A stretch of 64,000 nucleotides of DNA from Trichosphaerium sp. ATCC 40318 (taxonomy: Eukaryota > Discosea > Flabellinia > Trichosidae), in NCBI GenBank assembly GCA_038496445.1, contig JALMLS010000216.1, forward strand, positions 1 to 64,000, read 5' to 3'. Positions within the stretch are counted from its first letter, which is position 1. Each line of letters opens with the position of its first letter. Positions 32,377 through 43,479 of the stretch are shown piece by piece. A model generated the notes under the pieces. The model saw only the letters and a list, made by a program, of their open reading frames with translations. It did no database searches and was not told where the DNA came from. Both the position numbers and the translations under genes were made by a program.

Positions 32377-33069
32377 ATGAAATTTGTTGTAAACTTAAAA
32401 GGCTTTAAGTCTAACTTCCTGAATATTAGCTACTGTATCACCGGTATTGTACACGAACTAGCACCCAGTACAAAGCGCAAGCCTAAAGATCATTATAAAC
32501 ACAACAATATGGCCAAAGAATTCTGCGTGGTAAAATTTGGTAACACAGAACGGCGATTTGTGTCTTTTGTAACGTTAAGCGACATACTGCGTGCGTTTAG
32601 CTTATCTCCGGGACCATTTACACTTTACAACTCTACATCACTCTCATGCGACATGGCACCGCGCATAGGAGCTAAATACGAATTATTATATTGGCCCGAT
32701 GCTATAAAACGAGAACGTGAGTCTTTTAACAAACGCATACATGAAAAATTGGCCGCTATAGATAAGATTAAGAACACTATCGAGCAATTGAAGCGCGTTC
32801 GGGTCGTTGGTAAACCGGGAAAAGAATTCAGCAAAACCAATACTACACCCTTTGTGCGGCACAGCAGAGCTGGCTTTTCAACCAAATATAACACAGCTAT
32901 GAGCCGCTTGACTGGTTTAAGTATTAATAACCGCGTTTCAAAGCGAAGCACCAAGACACGCATGCCACGACAAATGGACCTTCCAGTATTGGCCATGAAA
33001 CCTTCATTGTCCCTGAAATCCACTTGCGCGCCTCTACACGTCAACTTACAACAATTTCGGTTGAACTGA
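32377..33069 (+). CDS. Hypothetical protein with coiled coil
   Basis: A single-exon frame of up to 230 codons; the better start may be MAKEFCVVKFGNTERRF at 32509. The N-terminal part (KEFCVVKFGNTERRF, TLSDILRAFSLSPGPFTLY, RIGAKYELL) has the alternating pattern of a ubiquitin-like or PB1-like beta-grasp fold. A helix KRERESFNKRIHEKLAAIDK and NTIEQLKR follows, then a basic Ser/Thr/Arg-rich tail. The opposite strand is also open here but with worse codon character. No family is recognised. Confidence 0.5.
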   Translation: MKFVVNLKGFKSNFLNISYCITGIVHELAPSTKRKPKDHYKHNNMAKEFCVVKFGNTERRFVSFVTLSDILRAFSLSPGPFTLYNSTSLSCDMAPRIGAKYELLYWPDAIKRERESFNKRIHEKLAAIDKIKNTIEQLKRVRVVGKPGKEFSKTNTTPFVRHSRAGFSTKYNTAMSRLTGLSINNRVSKRSTKTRMPRQMDLPVLAMKPSLSLKSTCAPLHVNLQQFRLN

Positions 33070-33507
33070 AAATATCACCCAGACGACAATAACATATATT
33101 AAATAACACCGCTGTAATTATAATAGCTGTGCCCTTCAAGAAAAAAATATGAATGGCGCATCACACTCACTGTATCATAAAAACGAAACAAAATTGTTAC
33201 ACCTGTGGCTCTGACAGACGGCTACTTTACGCTTTAATATCACCTGCGCTACAACGCGAGTCGCATACTCAAGTTCCCCACAACCGCCCCAAAAACCCGA
33301 TCCTACCCCACTTCACAAATTCGCGCGATTCTTCGCTCACTTGTATTTTTACGTGCCTTTGGCACTCAACCAAGGATTTTCAAATAAAACCTGTATTTAT
33401 TGACACTTGACATTTTTTTTATTATTGTGAAGCCACTGAGACCACTGAAAGCCATTTAGCTGACTTAAAGCATTAACATGATATAAATACAGTTTGATTA
33501 GCGCATT
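33070..33507. other. Non-coding gap
   Basis: AT-rich sequence with no convincing frame. It holds the 3' flank of the previous ORF and the promoter of the AlkB-like gene. Confidence 0.5.
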
Positions 33508-34487
33508 ATGGCGCTGTTTACGCGTGTATCTGTAAACAAAGTGCGGTCTACATATAAAAAGAGCTTCGTACGCTGTTACGAACGACACACCGACGTCCAA
33601 GAAGTGCCTGGGCTCGTTTCCTACAATAATTTTCTTAATGAGCATGAAATCTCCTCTATCAGTAAGCAAATGACGCAATTCAATGCCGAAATGCGTTCTA
33701 GCCTTAAAAAGGCACGTTTTATCACTTTCAACTCTTGTTGGTTAACTGAAACGTTACTTTAGAGCGCACATACATCAACAAAGACAAATGTGCCACAACC
33801 AAAAAGTGTTCGTAGTCAGAATCACAACCTCTCCTCTGAAGAAGACTTCCTACCACTCACGTGCAATGATACCATTCGCAAAACGTGCGCACGGATATAA
33901 TTTTTTAATCATTCTTTGCGTTGCCTTCTGTTAGTAACACCCAGTGTAGGACATTGCAGGGCGCGTACTTTACTCGGTATGGAGAGGATGCACACGAGCT
34001 AGCTTATTTTAAAGGTGCTGATAACGTGCCTGGCTTCGCGTGGAACTTGTTATCAAGTAAGATCATTGAATTACCTGAAGTACAGGCTGTTTCACCACGT
34101 AAGGATTCGCTGGTTTGGAATACAACCTTAAACTATTACGGTAGCCGTGAAACTGATGGTGGAAACACTGAGCAGGCTGGTTTTGGTTTTCATAAAGATA
34201 TCGCTGCAAATGGAGATATTTCCGTTATACTTAGTCTTGGTCCTACTACTTCGCTTGAGTTCAAACCAGACAAGGAAGGAGCTACAGAAACCAAACGCAT
34301 TCATGTTGGTAATGGAGCTATGATTATACTGACAGGAGATGCAAGGTATGCTCTTACTAATTGATTCATTATTTACATTGTTAGATGGAAATGGATTCAC
34401 CGAGTGGTACCAAAGATAGGTGTAGAGCCTTCAACGCAGGATTTAGATGGATGGAACCGCTTGTCAATAGTGTATGGTTGTAAATGA
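33508..34487 (+). CDS. AlkB-like Fe(II)/2-oxoglutarate dioxygenase
   Basis: It starts MALFTRVSVNKVRSTYKKSF with VPGLVSYNNFLNEHEISSIS, the usual AlkB lead-in. The core exon has YFTRYGEDAHELAYFKGADN, VPGFAWNLL, NYYGSRE, FGFHKDIAANGDISVILSLG, RIHVGNGAMIILTGDARWKW and IHRVVP, then WNRLSIVYG. HKD gives the iron-binding His and Asp, IHRVV the distal His, and the Arg of RLSI the 2-oxoglutarate contact. AlkB homologues remove alkyl groups from nucleic acids or proteins; the subfamily is not clear. The last 39-nt intron (34,346-34,384) is short. The junction between exon 1 and exon 2 near 33,700-33,760 is not resolved. Confidence 0.78.
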
Positions 34488-34646
34488 TTAGAAGTGTAGT
34501 GTTTTAAAAATGAAACTCTCACACAAAAGTATTTAGCTAACTTTCAGAAGTTTGTGATTGAAACTGCCCATAAAGAGTGAACGGTATCAAACAGCAGAAT
34601 TCGTGAAAATACGATAATTGTATAATTTCAACTCAATATTCAGAAA

Positions 34647-34758
34647 ATGAGGAATGTTCAAAGTGTAGTAGTGAACTGCAAAAACGTGCCGCAGTTGAAT
34701 TTTCATGAAATTTCCCACAGATTTGCACTTTTGCAGACTGAGTTTGAATATTCCTCAT
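34647..34758. repeat. Foldback (MITE-like) inverted repeat
   Basis: Outer arms ATGAGGAATGTTCAAA (34647-34662) and TTTGAATATTCCTCAT (34743-34758) are complementary with one mismatch. Inner arms ACTGCAAAAACGTGC (34675-34689) and GCACTTTTGCAG (34725-34736) pair with a small bulge. The whole 112 bp folds back on itself and sits 16 bp upstream of the F-box/NHL start codon. Confidence 0.75.
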
Positions 34759-34774
34759 AGCGTCAAAAATCAGA

Positions 34775-35942
34775 ATGCAGTGCTTCCCACCAGAAATTCT
34801 GTTTCATATTGCCCAATTTTGTTCTTTAGAAACTGTTAAAGCGCTAAGACTTGCCGACACTGCTGTAAGGGATAATTTAAATCATCTACGCATTGTCCGT
34901 GTACGTGCACCTTTGTTATCGCGTATTAACAAGCTTTTCAGGCTTGTTTGCTTCTACGTGTAGTAGATTTGTTTGATGCCTTTACACTTAGAGCGTCGTA
35001 TATATCCGATATTGTCAGCTTGTCATCTGGTAAAGTAAGGCTCTTTAAATATTCTCAACTGCCATGTCCATAACATTCTACAAATAGCTTCTAGTAGTAG
35101 AATTTACACGCCATGTGGTACATGTTATGGATAAAAGTGGCAAAATAAGTGATACAATTGGCTTCCGTAATTTAAAAGGAGAATTAAAAGATGGATTGTT
35201 CAAAGATGCACGTTTTTCTTGCCCATGCTCTTTGGCACTTGATAAAGAAGGTGATATTTACCTCACAGATAGTGATAACAGCGCTGTGAGACGTATAGGT
35301 ACAATACATGTTCATTTTTTATAGAGTATTTTTGTGTTGATTAACATGTTAGTTTTTTAACTGCTATTTTCAGATCTCAGTGTGGGTTCAGTTTCGTCAG
35401 TAGATTTCCTAAAGTTTGAAAGTGGTCCAGATGATCTATGTTTTGATTTAAACGGTGATTTATTGATCAGTTCTGAGAGCTATTCAAGTATATGTAGAGT
35501 TAACTTAAGAAAAGAAACACAAATGAACTACAACCTACTACCTCCTGAACTACCACTTATGAATTTTGAGCCATTTAAGTTGGCAATACACCCTAAAACT
35601 GGTATACTATATGTATTGAGACATGATTGCGATACTTGGCTAACCTATAGACACTTGACAATATCACGTGTTATTGATGGTAGAATTGAAGACATATTTA
35701 CGCATGCCACTCGTATACATTCTATGAAGATTGATAGGGCAGGTAACTTGTACTTTGGAGCAGAAGACGGATTCTTTCAGATGGTAATAGAAGGAGAAGT
35801 ACATCGCGTTTTTAAGGTAAAAACAAAACCCAAAATACAAAACGTTACAGCGTTTTGTTTCAACTCTGTTGACAATACAATCATTGGCACGTTTAAGGAT
35901 CTACGCAGAAAATATGCTATGTTCAGTATAAAACATTATTAA
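34775..35942 (+). CDS. F-box protein with NHL-type beta-propeller repeats
   Basis: The N-terminus MQCFPPEILFHIAQFCSLET with VKALRLADTAVRDNL is an F-box. Later exons carry propeller-type repeats: LLVVEFTRHVVHVMDKSGKI, FKDARFSCPCSLALDKEGDI followed by YLTDSDNSAVRRI, LKFESGPDDLCFDLNGDLLI, EPFKLAIHPKTGILYVLRHD and IHSMKIDRAGNLYFGAEDGF. The A..p.gla.d..G.iyv.D....rI pattern is that of NHL repeats. Such proteins probably act as SCF ubiquitin-ligase substrate receptors. Four or five exons with introns under 80 nt. It is the second of three F-box proteins in the window. Confidence 0.78.
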
Positions 35943-36412
35943 GAGAATGTAAACACAATCGGTTACGGAAATGTCACAGAAAACAAAGTTATATCATTTT
36001 ATTAGAATACCTCCATCATGTGCGACCAATGCTCATCGCAACTTAGTAATCGCTTAATGAGGTATGGTATCTACTTCTGGTCGGTTATCTAAGAAATTTG
36101 TTCGCCTTTGCTAATTTATAAGGTTACCAAAAAATAAGGCTAAATGGGTAGGAGAAACTTGAGGGAGTCAAATGAGGTCTCCATTTATAAGATTTACATA
36201 AATATAAGAAAGGTGCGATGGTGTTAAAACGTTTTAAACAGCAGTGAAATCTCAATGAAAACTCCAGCCAGTTTTATTATTTGTTACAATTTTTTCATTT
36301 TTAACGCCTGAACTACGCAAAATTAGCCAGGCTATGTTTATTGTAGAGTTCAGAGCAAAAAATAAGACTAATTACTCTCAATGCAGATAAATAAAGCCTG
36401 TGACTACTCTTT
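35943..36412. other. Non-coding gap
   Basis: AT-rich, with no open frame of note. It contains the 3' flank of the F-box/NHL gene and the promoter of the RWP-RK gene. Confidence 0.5.
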
Positions 36413-37561
36413 ATGGCCTCAAAGCTTCCAGAGTCGCCAAAGAGCGTTGTTCAAACACAAGAAGTACTATTAGAGTTGCCACAAACCGAAATCAGCGAAA
36501 AAGGTAACGTTGTTTTGTTTATATGCTGTTACTTACACTATGACATAAAGCGAAACCACAGAGTACCGTATCAACGTACGTATACAACTTTGACATCTAC
36601 TTTTTAACTAAATCCTTTCGTTAGTGAGGAAAATAACGGTGAAGTGCAAGGCCCTCCAAAGTCGCCTATACAAGCAATTGAAGTCCCATCCCAACAAACA
36701 CCCAGTACGTTTTTGCGCAGAACGTTTTTCTAGAGTTACTAATCGCGATATAGCTCCTTTGCCTCCTGGTGTAGCATCATCCGTTGTAGTTGTTCATCCT
36801 AGCCAAACCATCACGCCAGCGGTGCGTACAAGTAATATTCTGCTCTACTAAACAACAATCAGGTAGTATATGAACCCATTGTGACACATGCGCCTTTAAC
36901 ACCGCCTCAGTCCGCTGTTACACATGTAATGACACCACCAAGGGTTGCACATGAAAAGCAAATAGTGACTAGACCTATACAGGCAAGTATAAAAGAACGA
37001 CTTGTAAATAGAATGCTAACTCCGTTTTTAGCAAGCTACTGTTTACACTTCTCCTCAAGTGATGGCTCATCAAGTGCGACAACAACCTACTGCCCCAGTC
37101 GTAGCTACAGTTTCTGGTAATGTAGCTACATCAGCAATACCAGTGCGCGCATCATTGCCAAATCCACCAGGAGAAAATTATGTTGATATTACAACATACC
37201 TCAGTTTACCACAGGTTAGTTGGAATTTTGATTGTTTATTTTTTTTGACACTCTGTTAGCGGGAGGCTGCAAACAGATTAGGCTTACCAATGTCTACTCT
37301 TTCAAAGCGTTGGAAAGACGCTGTACCCAACAGAAAGTGGCCTTACAGAACCATCTCAAAGTTAGATAAGGTGATGCTTCAATTTGAGCTGTTGTTTTTT
37401 CTCAGTTTTTTCTTATCTTTTAATTGAGAGTTTAGGAAATAATGGTTCTGCTCCACAATATTCCACAAAACCAACCAGTACCAAAAGATATTGAAAAGAC
37501 TTTAACCAAGTTATTAAAAGAGCGTGATGATTTATTGAAGAAAGTTGTTATCCGCCTTTGA
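36413..37561 (+). CDS. RWP-RK domain transcription factor-like protein
   Basis: The N-terminal two thirds is low-complexity: MASKLPESPKSVVQTQEVLL, VQGPPKSPIQAIEVPSQQTP, then Pro/Val/Thr/Gln-rich exons such as YEPIVTHAPLTPPQSAVTHV. The C-terminus has LPNPPGENYVDITTYLSLPQ, REAANRLGLPMSTLSKRWKD, AVPNRKWPYRTISKLDKEIM, then helix LTKLLKERDDLLKKVVIRL. REAA..LGLPMSTL..RW followed by RKWPYR matches the RWP-RK DNA-binding motif (AA..L....T.LK..CR......RWP.RK). These regulators occur in plants, algae, oomycetes and slime moulds and are absent from animals. About seven exons. It is an informative lineage marker. Confidence 0.75.
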
Positions 37562-37868
37562 AAAAAACAATTGTACAAATTAAAAAAAACCAAATAAACC
37601 TTTTTTTTTTATCAATTGGTTTTTATGTCAAGCTGTGCTGTATCTCACCTTGAGCTACTGAAATTAAAAACATGAAATGAACCTACTGGATTTGACCGGA
37701 CTTGTTAATTACATGGTGTTATCATATTGAGCATAACTCAATGAAGCCAGTGTTATGGGTGATACAAAAACAGAGTTTATTCTTTGTTCTAGAAACTAGG
37801 AAGTGCGTATAATTTGAGAATGTAACTAAACTATACGAACAGGAATAGATTGGTTAACAATATATGAT
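37562..37868. other. Convergent intergenic gap
   Basis: About 300 bp between two convergent 3' ends. It contains a T-run (about 37,602-37,611) and otherwise featureless AT-rich sequence. Confidence 0.5.
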
Positions 37869-38596
37869 TTAATAGGTGCTGGAGAGTTGTGGTGTTTTCT
37901 GATATTGATAAGTAATAGCACCACTAACATCGAATTTTGCTTTCACAGATTTTGTAGTCACGTGCTTGTAGCCTGGATATGTTTCAGGAATGAAACACCA
38001 AGCACCAGTGAGATACAAACCTGCATAGGAGGCAGCGTCTTTTACACCCCATTCTGAATACGGTGATACGCAATCCTGGAGCTAGTTAGACTTGGCATTT
38101 CAAGCATGGCCTATACCTTTACTGTTAAATGAATGCGACCGTCGTACGCTAACTGGTCTCTAGCCGACATCATAAAACGCTGAATGAGGATTTGGTTGAA
38201 GTGAATGGGTCTTTGGATACCACAGTGCGGGAAGTTAAATACAATAACATCAAACCTTATGTATTGCTATACAAAGTGCAGGTTGGTCAGCTAATATACC
38301 TTTTATCCCCAAAACTTCGTTGTAGGTCACAGGCATCTACTTCCGTAAGCACGTTTGTTCCGGCGCTTTTGAATTAAATCATGTTCCAATTTGAGGCACT
38401 ATATTTCTTCACCACATTATCTACACTATCTAGAGTTGTTGCTGTAATACAAGTTCCACCAATAGAGTTAGAAAGCGCTACCATAAACGACGTTAGAAAA
38501 TCCGTTGAACAACCGAAAAGGGTTGTTACCACGGCTAAAAGAAAAGTCACCATCGCCTACTATTAGAATAGAGTCGTTCTTAGTGTATTGTTGCAT
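37869..38596 (-). CDS. DUF2431 Rossmann methyltransferase-like protein (25S rRNA uridine-N3 type)
   Basis: It starts MQQYTKNDSILIVGDGDFSF, the diagnostic GxGDFSFS motif of the DUF2431 family. Next come NSIGGTCITATTLDSVDNVV, VDACDLQRSFGDKR, FDVIVFNFPHCGIQRPIHFN, SARDQLAYDGRIHLTVK and DCVSPYSEWGVKDAASYAGL, ending in PETYPGYKHVTTKSVK. The VGDGDFSFS, TTLDS, FNFPH and LTVK blocks and the terminal YPGY.H are all present and in order. The family includes yeast Bmt5, which methylates U2634 of 25S rRNA. The precise target here is inference. It converges with the RWP-RK gene. Confidence 0.82.
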
Positions 38597-38831
38597 TTAT
38601 AAGTACAAAAAGGGATGAAGTCTCTTAGAGGATTTGGTTTTTTTTGTTGGATTCTCGCTTAGCTTTACTTAACGATCAAATTAACCTATGTGGCGGATTG
38701 TTCTACGATAAACGTAACCTACACGTGACACTCAGTCAATTGAATTTTTATCGTAGAAAAATTTGTTTTAGCACGTGGTAAACTAACTAGTCAAAGCGTT
38801 TATTGTATTAGTTTGATTTGGAGCAAGAGAA

Positions 38832-40329
38832 ATGTTTACATACATTCTAATAGTAGCGGTGGCTGGAATAATAGCTGTATCTAATGGTATGTATTCTTCA
38901 ACGCTTATTGTGTTACATTTTCGCTGTAACCGATACAGCATGTGGAAAACGATGCTGTGGTTTTTGTTTTGAAGTGTCATTACCCATATCATTTTATTAG
39001 GTGCTACTTTCTATACAGGAGCTGATATGTCGGCTCTACCAACGTATGACTGTTACGGCACTTGTTCACCATACAAGTCTAATAAAACGGCTGCTTCTGA
39101 AGACGCGTTGAGTATATTAGCTAAGGCGGGCATCAACGCGATACGTTTGAGGATTTGGAATGATCCTGATAAGTCTGGAGAGTACTGTAACCTGGATGGC
39201 GTGTTGAAGATGGCCAAACGCGTACACGAGAATGGGTAGGATAACATGTTGTAATAGTCTTAGCTTTTGGTAGGTTAAAGCTTCACTTGGATTTTCACTA
39301 CAGTGACACTTGGGCTGATCCACGTGCGGCTAAACAAAAATATTTTCGGAACACTAAACATCTTGCTAGACCATCAAATTAAACCACAGGCCTGGGCTAA
39401 TCTTACAATTTCTCAATTGAAAGACGCAGTATACAAATACACCACAACCGTAATGCACCAGCTTTACATTCAGAATACGCCACCCAGTTATGCAACTTTA
39501 ATATATCACGTGGTTTACAAGTACAACAGCTAGCGTTCAGATTGGTAATGAAATAGACCACGGCATGTTGTGGCCTGAGAAAGGACAAGCTTGCGAGGAT
39601 TCAGGCTCGCTAAGCTGCCCTAACAATTGGAAAAACTTGGCAAGCTTGCTTTCGGCTGGTACGAGTATGTGTCGCACTAGGTTTCTCACCAAGAGATATA
39701 GGACTCAAAGGTGTGGCTGATGTTGCTCATAGTTTCGGGGCAGAAATTCCTTTGAGGATGATTCACGTGGCAAAAATGAACGGTAATGAGGCACTCTTTT
39801 TTTTTCAAGTGTTGCAATGGTTAACAACAAAATAGGCGGAACAGTAAACGATGTAGAGGATTGGTTTAGGAATTACGAAAATAACGGAGGTGCTTCCTTT
39901 GAGATAATTGGATTATTATTTTATGGTGCTTGGGGTGCCAAACTAGAAAGCATACGCACGTGACAATTATAACTTTCAGAAAAAACTGCTGACACTGCTG
40001 ATTATTTTAGCATCTTTAAAGAAGTTATCACAAACATTTCCTGGAAAGCAATGGATACTAGTAGAAACAAGTCATCCGTATTATAATGTTACCGGGTGGA
40101 ATAGTCCTTATCCATTTACCCCGCAAGGACAAGTACAATTTGCATCAGCGATAACAGAAGCTGTCAAACAGAATGGCAAGTTTCAGTGTTATAAAAACTC
40201 ATCCTGACTCTGTTAGGAGGACTGGGCGTGTATTGGTGGGGTACGGAGTACTACAATAAGCACCCCAGTCAATGGTCCTCACTATGGGACTCAACAGCAG
40301 TAGCCTTACCAGCAATGCAAGCATTTTAA
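38832..40329 (+). CDS. Secreted GH53 arabinogalactan endo-beta-1,4-galactanase
   Basis: The signal peptide is MFTYILIVAVAGIIAVSNG. The mature part reads GADMSALPTYDCYGTC, AGINAIRLRIWNDP, LKLHLDFHYSDTWADP, HQIKPQAWANLTISQLKDAV, VQIGNEIDHGMLWPEKGQAC, IPLRMIHVAKMN, KQWILVETSHPYYNVTGWNS and GVYWWGTEYYNKHPSQWSSL. RLRIWN, FHYSDTWADP, GNEI (acid/base Glu) and VETSHPY (nucleophile Glu) are the GH53 landmarks, all present. The enzyme cuts beta-1,4-galactan of pectin, so the organism can probably feed on plant or algal cell-wall polysaccharide. About eight introns interrupt it, so it is fully adapted to the host genome. The exons around 39,900-40,010 are the least certain. Confidence 0.88.
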
Positions 40330-40763
40330 TAATGAATCTGTTTTAGCAAGAGGTATAGGTTGTTATCCTACTACAAAACAAAACAATAGTGAACACCTGA
40401 AATATGAGTTGGTGCTGTTCATTTTTACTTAAATATAGTCTTGAATGCCATGTTAAGAGGTAAAATTACTTGTTGTTCAGGTGACTAAATTTATGTTCTC
40501 GCAAGTTATTACATGTTAAGTTGCTATGTTTACTATTTACAATGTTTGTACGCACGTGTAACCTTGCTATAGCATGTAGGCCATTCGAATTTATTTATCA
40601 CTAGCAAAGTAGGTCCGAACCAAGACATGTTTTTTTTGAGGTTGCAACCAGGCTACGCTCGCACAAACTGCAGAACAAAACTTATGCAAAACACTATCAC
40701 AGTCTTTGTCAAACAGGTTGAACGCCTATCTGAACTCTGTAAATCTTGTGGGTAAGGTAATTC
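40330..40763. other. Convergent intergenic gap
   Basis: No gene is recognised. Mixed AT-rich sequence between convergent 3' ends, with a CACGTG at about 40,554. Confidence 0.5.
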
Positions 40764-41705
40764 CTATGTTTGTGATAAATGGCTTGCAATCCCTACAATC
40801 AAGTTAACACGTGGACGAATTATTTTCTAGATGGTACCTTCACAATAGTGTGAAAGTTCAAGTAAAGCTACATCTGACTCAATAGTCGCATTATAAGTGA
40901 TAGAATTTGTTATCAAAGGTTTCCATGGTTCATAAACATGAGAATCACTGCGCCATACATTAGGTAAACGAGAAGGGAATGATCTGGATCCATCTTGGTG
41001 AAGTACAACTTCTACAAATTTTTCAATATCCCACGTGCTTTAATCAGTGTTTAGGTACCTGGTTGAAGTTTTACAATCAAGTCGTTGTTTCCGCTTAATA
41101 CTGTGGAATATTTACCACGTATACTCGTAGTTCTCATATTACGTAAACCTTCAGGACCATCTCTTTCGATATATGCAATTAAACATAGCTCGTACTGGTT
41201 TTCTACAGTTTTGAGAACTTACTTTTTTTTACACATAATTGTGAAGTTGGTATGTACTTTTTTTGAGTCTTAGTGATGTACTAAATCTACCTTCACTACC
41301 ATTATATCCTCCAACAAGCTTCTACATTATCAAGTATTAGCAAGGGTGTCTTTGAACCAAAAGAGGTTTTTCCTATTTGAAAATTTGTTTGTGTCATTAA
41401 AACAACCTTTGTAAGCTCACTCTTCTCTCGCATCAGTCTTACAGCATATTGACGTGGTGTCCTATATTATTGTAAACTGTTAGAACAACCAAATTGTTCC
41501 GTACTCTTCATCTGGGTCTGGGAAACGTATTTGTACATTTGGTTTGTGTTGGTAACCCAAAGCTGTACGTACAATTGTAATCCAAAAGCTTTTTTGATCC
41601 ACTACCGATGATAACCTCACGCTACAACAAGATAGAGCTAAAACCGTTTCGGTATCAGAATATGATACTATAAGATAAAGCAGCTCGTTTGGAAGCGTAT
41701 ACAGC
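40764..41705 (-). CDS. F-box protein, C-terminal region unrecognised
   Basis: The first recognisable exon reads LPNELLYLIVSYSDTETVLA with LSCCSVRLSSVVDQKSFWIT, an F-box-type beginning. A start Met is not visible and may lie in an upstream exon. Following exons: LGYQHKPNVQIRFPDPDEEY, TPRQYAVRLMREKSELTKVV, SFGSKTPLLILDNVE, ENQYELCLIAYIERDGPEGL, STWDIEKFVEVVLHQDGSRS and IESDVALLELSHYCEG. The last intron is 45 nt and starts GTACC, giving an end SHLSQT. No second domain is identified. Confidence 0.5.
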
Positions 41706-42307
41706 TAACTATTAGTTAGAAATTAGCCTAAAGAGTGTATCAACCCAACAATGCTTAGTCAATAACCCACCCATTCAATCTGGCTGGTAAGGGTGCCTTC
41801 TAACTTTCAACGGAAGTTGTCAGTTTGAGGTCAAGCCATTTTCAAAGAAATGTTAAGTAACCTTGGTCACTTAACTTTTTTTGGTTCCCTTTCCCCCTTT
41901 TTTATTTCAGTCAACCCCCATGCCTGCGTCAACACGTTCAGAGTATTACTCTTCCAGCCTTTTAGGCCTTAAGAATTTGTTTGACGTTAAAAAAATAAAT
42001 AAAAATTTTTTGGTGCTTGCTTAGCTTTGTTTTCCTTATTCCAATCCGTTGGTAGTTAGTCTGTTTCTAATCACGTGCGCAGTGCGGACTGATTTCATTG
42101 TACTTTATCGAGGTTCAAATAAACTCGTCTTACTTATCGGATTTTGTCACTGCATAAAAATAAACGCCATTGTACTGCTATAGACATTGCTAGTAAATTC
42201 TCCGTATTGATACGGTTGAAATTTCGTTCTAGCGCTTTCTTAAATTAAGCCACTTTGGCGCTAGCACCATTTTAACAACATCACAACGGTATCCAAACGA
42301 GAGTCAT
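41706..42307. promoter_or_regulatory. Divergent intergenic region
   Basis: About 600 bp between the minus-strand F-box gene and a plus-strand gene. It should hold both promoters and may hide the F-box first exon. T-rich stretches lie at about 41,876-41,900 and a CACGTG at about 42,072. Confidence 0.45.
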
Positions 42308-42918
42308 ATGAATTTAGACGTTGTAGGATTATTCTCAAACTGTAAGAGCGCCACAACCTTACATGGGCGTAGTAGCAAGCCAGAAAGAGCACTCGACGAT
42401 GTTATAGTTAAAACCATTAAAGAATCCTTTCCTGCATCTCATGAAGTTATTATCCGATTTTTGAACCAAACCACGTGTGCTCAGAGGATAGCATTTGTAA
42501 AAGATCTGGATAAATTGAGAAAAGCAGATATCCAGTTTTGTTAAAATGGGAAGGAAATGTCAATAAAAAAGTGTAAAATAAAAACTGTCCAGAATTCTTG
42601 TTTAACGTTGTTGGTTTTTAAGTTGTGCAACCTTTGGCAACACTCATCAATAGATACAATCTTGCTTTAACTGAAAAAAACGTAGCAGTAGAGTGTTTGG
42701 TCCTTGTGAGTATCTTTGTTAATAATCATGCTGGTTTAAAGGGAAACAAACTATTTCTGAACAACTCCATTTACACCTCTGTATGTCTGTTATTCAAGCT
42801 TTGTTTATTGAGTATAAATTTTACATGCTCTACACATTTGCAGTCGGCATAGCACTATGATCTGGGAGAACTAAAGAATATGTTACTACAATTGTTGGGA
42901 GACCATCGTTTTAGATGA
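42308..42918 (+). CDS. Small helical hypothetical protein
   Basis: Three exons: MNLDVVGLFSNCKSATTLHG to KDLDKLRKADIQF, then VQPLATLINRYNLALTEKNV with AVECLVL, then HYDLGELKNMLLQLLGDHRF ending RAGA TGA. The first intron would be about 90 nt and its phase is uncertain. The protein is mostly helical. No family is recognised. Confidence 0.45.
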
Positions 42919-43479
42919 TTTCGGAATATATTTTGGCTTTGTTTACACAGCACGTACTTGCACAAGTGGGGGGTACTTGCGTTTCTTTTATTACGATTAT
43001 GTATTGCAATATATAGACAGGATACTATACTTAAAAAATTGTAGCAGGTATTAGCACCAAAATAAATCAAGTATCACCTAAAAAAACCTTTTGGGTAAGT
43101 ACAAGTATGTTGTGGTTCTTCTTTTGTTCCAATTGCCTAAATATCAAATTTGTACCTGTGTGTACAAAATTATTACACGCACAGCTATCGAGAATATTTT
43201 TGCACATGGCTTCAACGCTAAAAGAATAATTAGCCTAAGCTAAACAGAAAAAAAAAAAAAAAGGCAGAACTAGAGTTTCGTCTTGTACGAGCAATAGTGG
43301 CAATTGTTATCATAATTACAGTATACACTAGAACTACGTGATGCTCAAAATGCTAAAAATAACATAATATATAAACGTCTTTAGGATGTATAAATCAACA
43401 AAAAAAAAAGGTTGTGCAGCCGATGAGCCTATCGTTATCTTAGTCTAAACACAAAAAATGAACAAAATACTTTGATCTT
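42919..43479. other. Convergent intergenic gap
   Basis: AT-rich sequence with an A-run at about 43,246-43,261. No recognisable gene, RNA or repeat. Confidence 0.5.
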
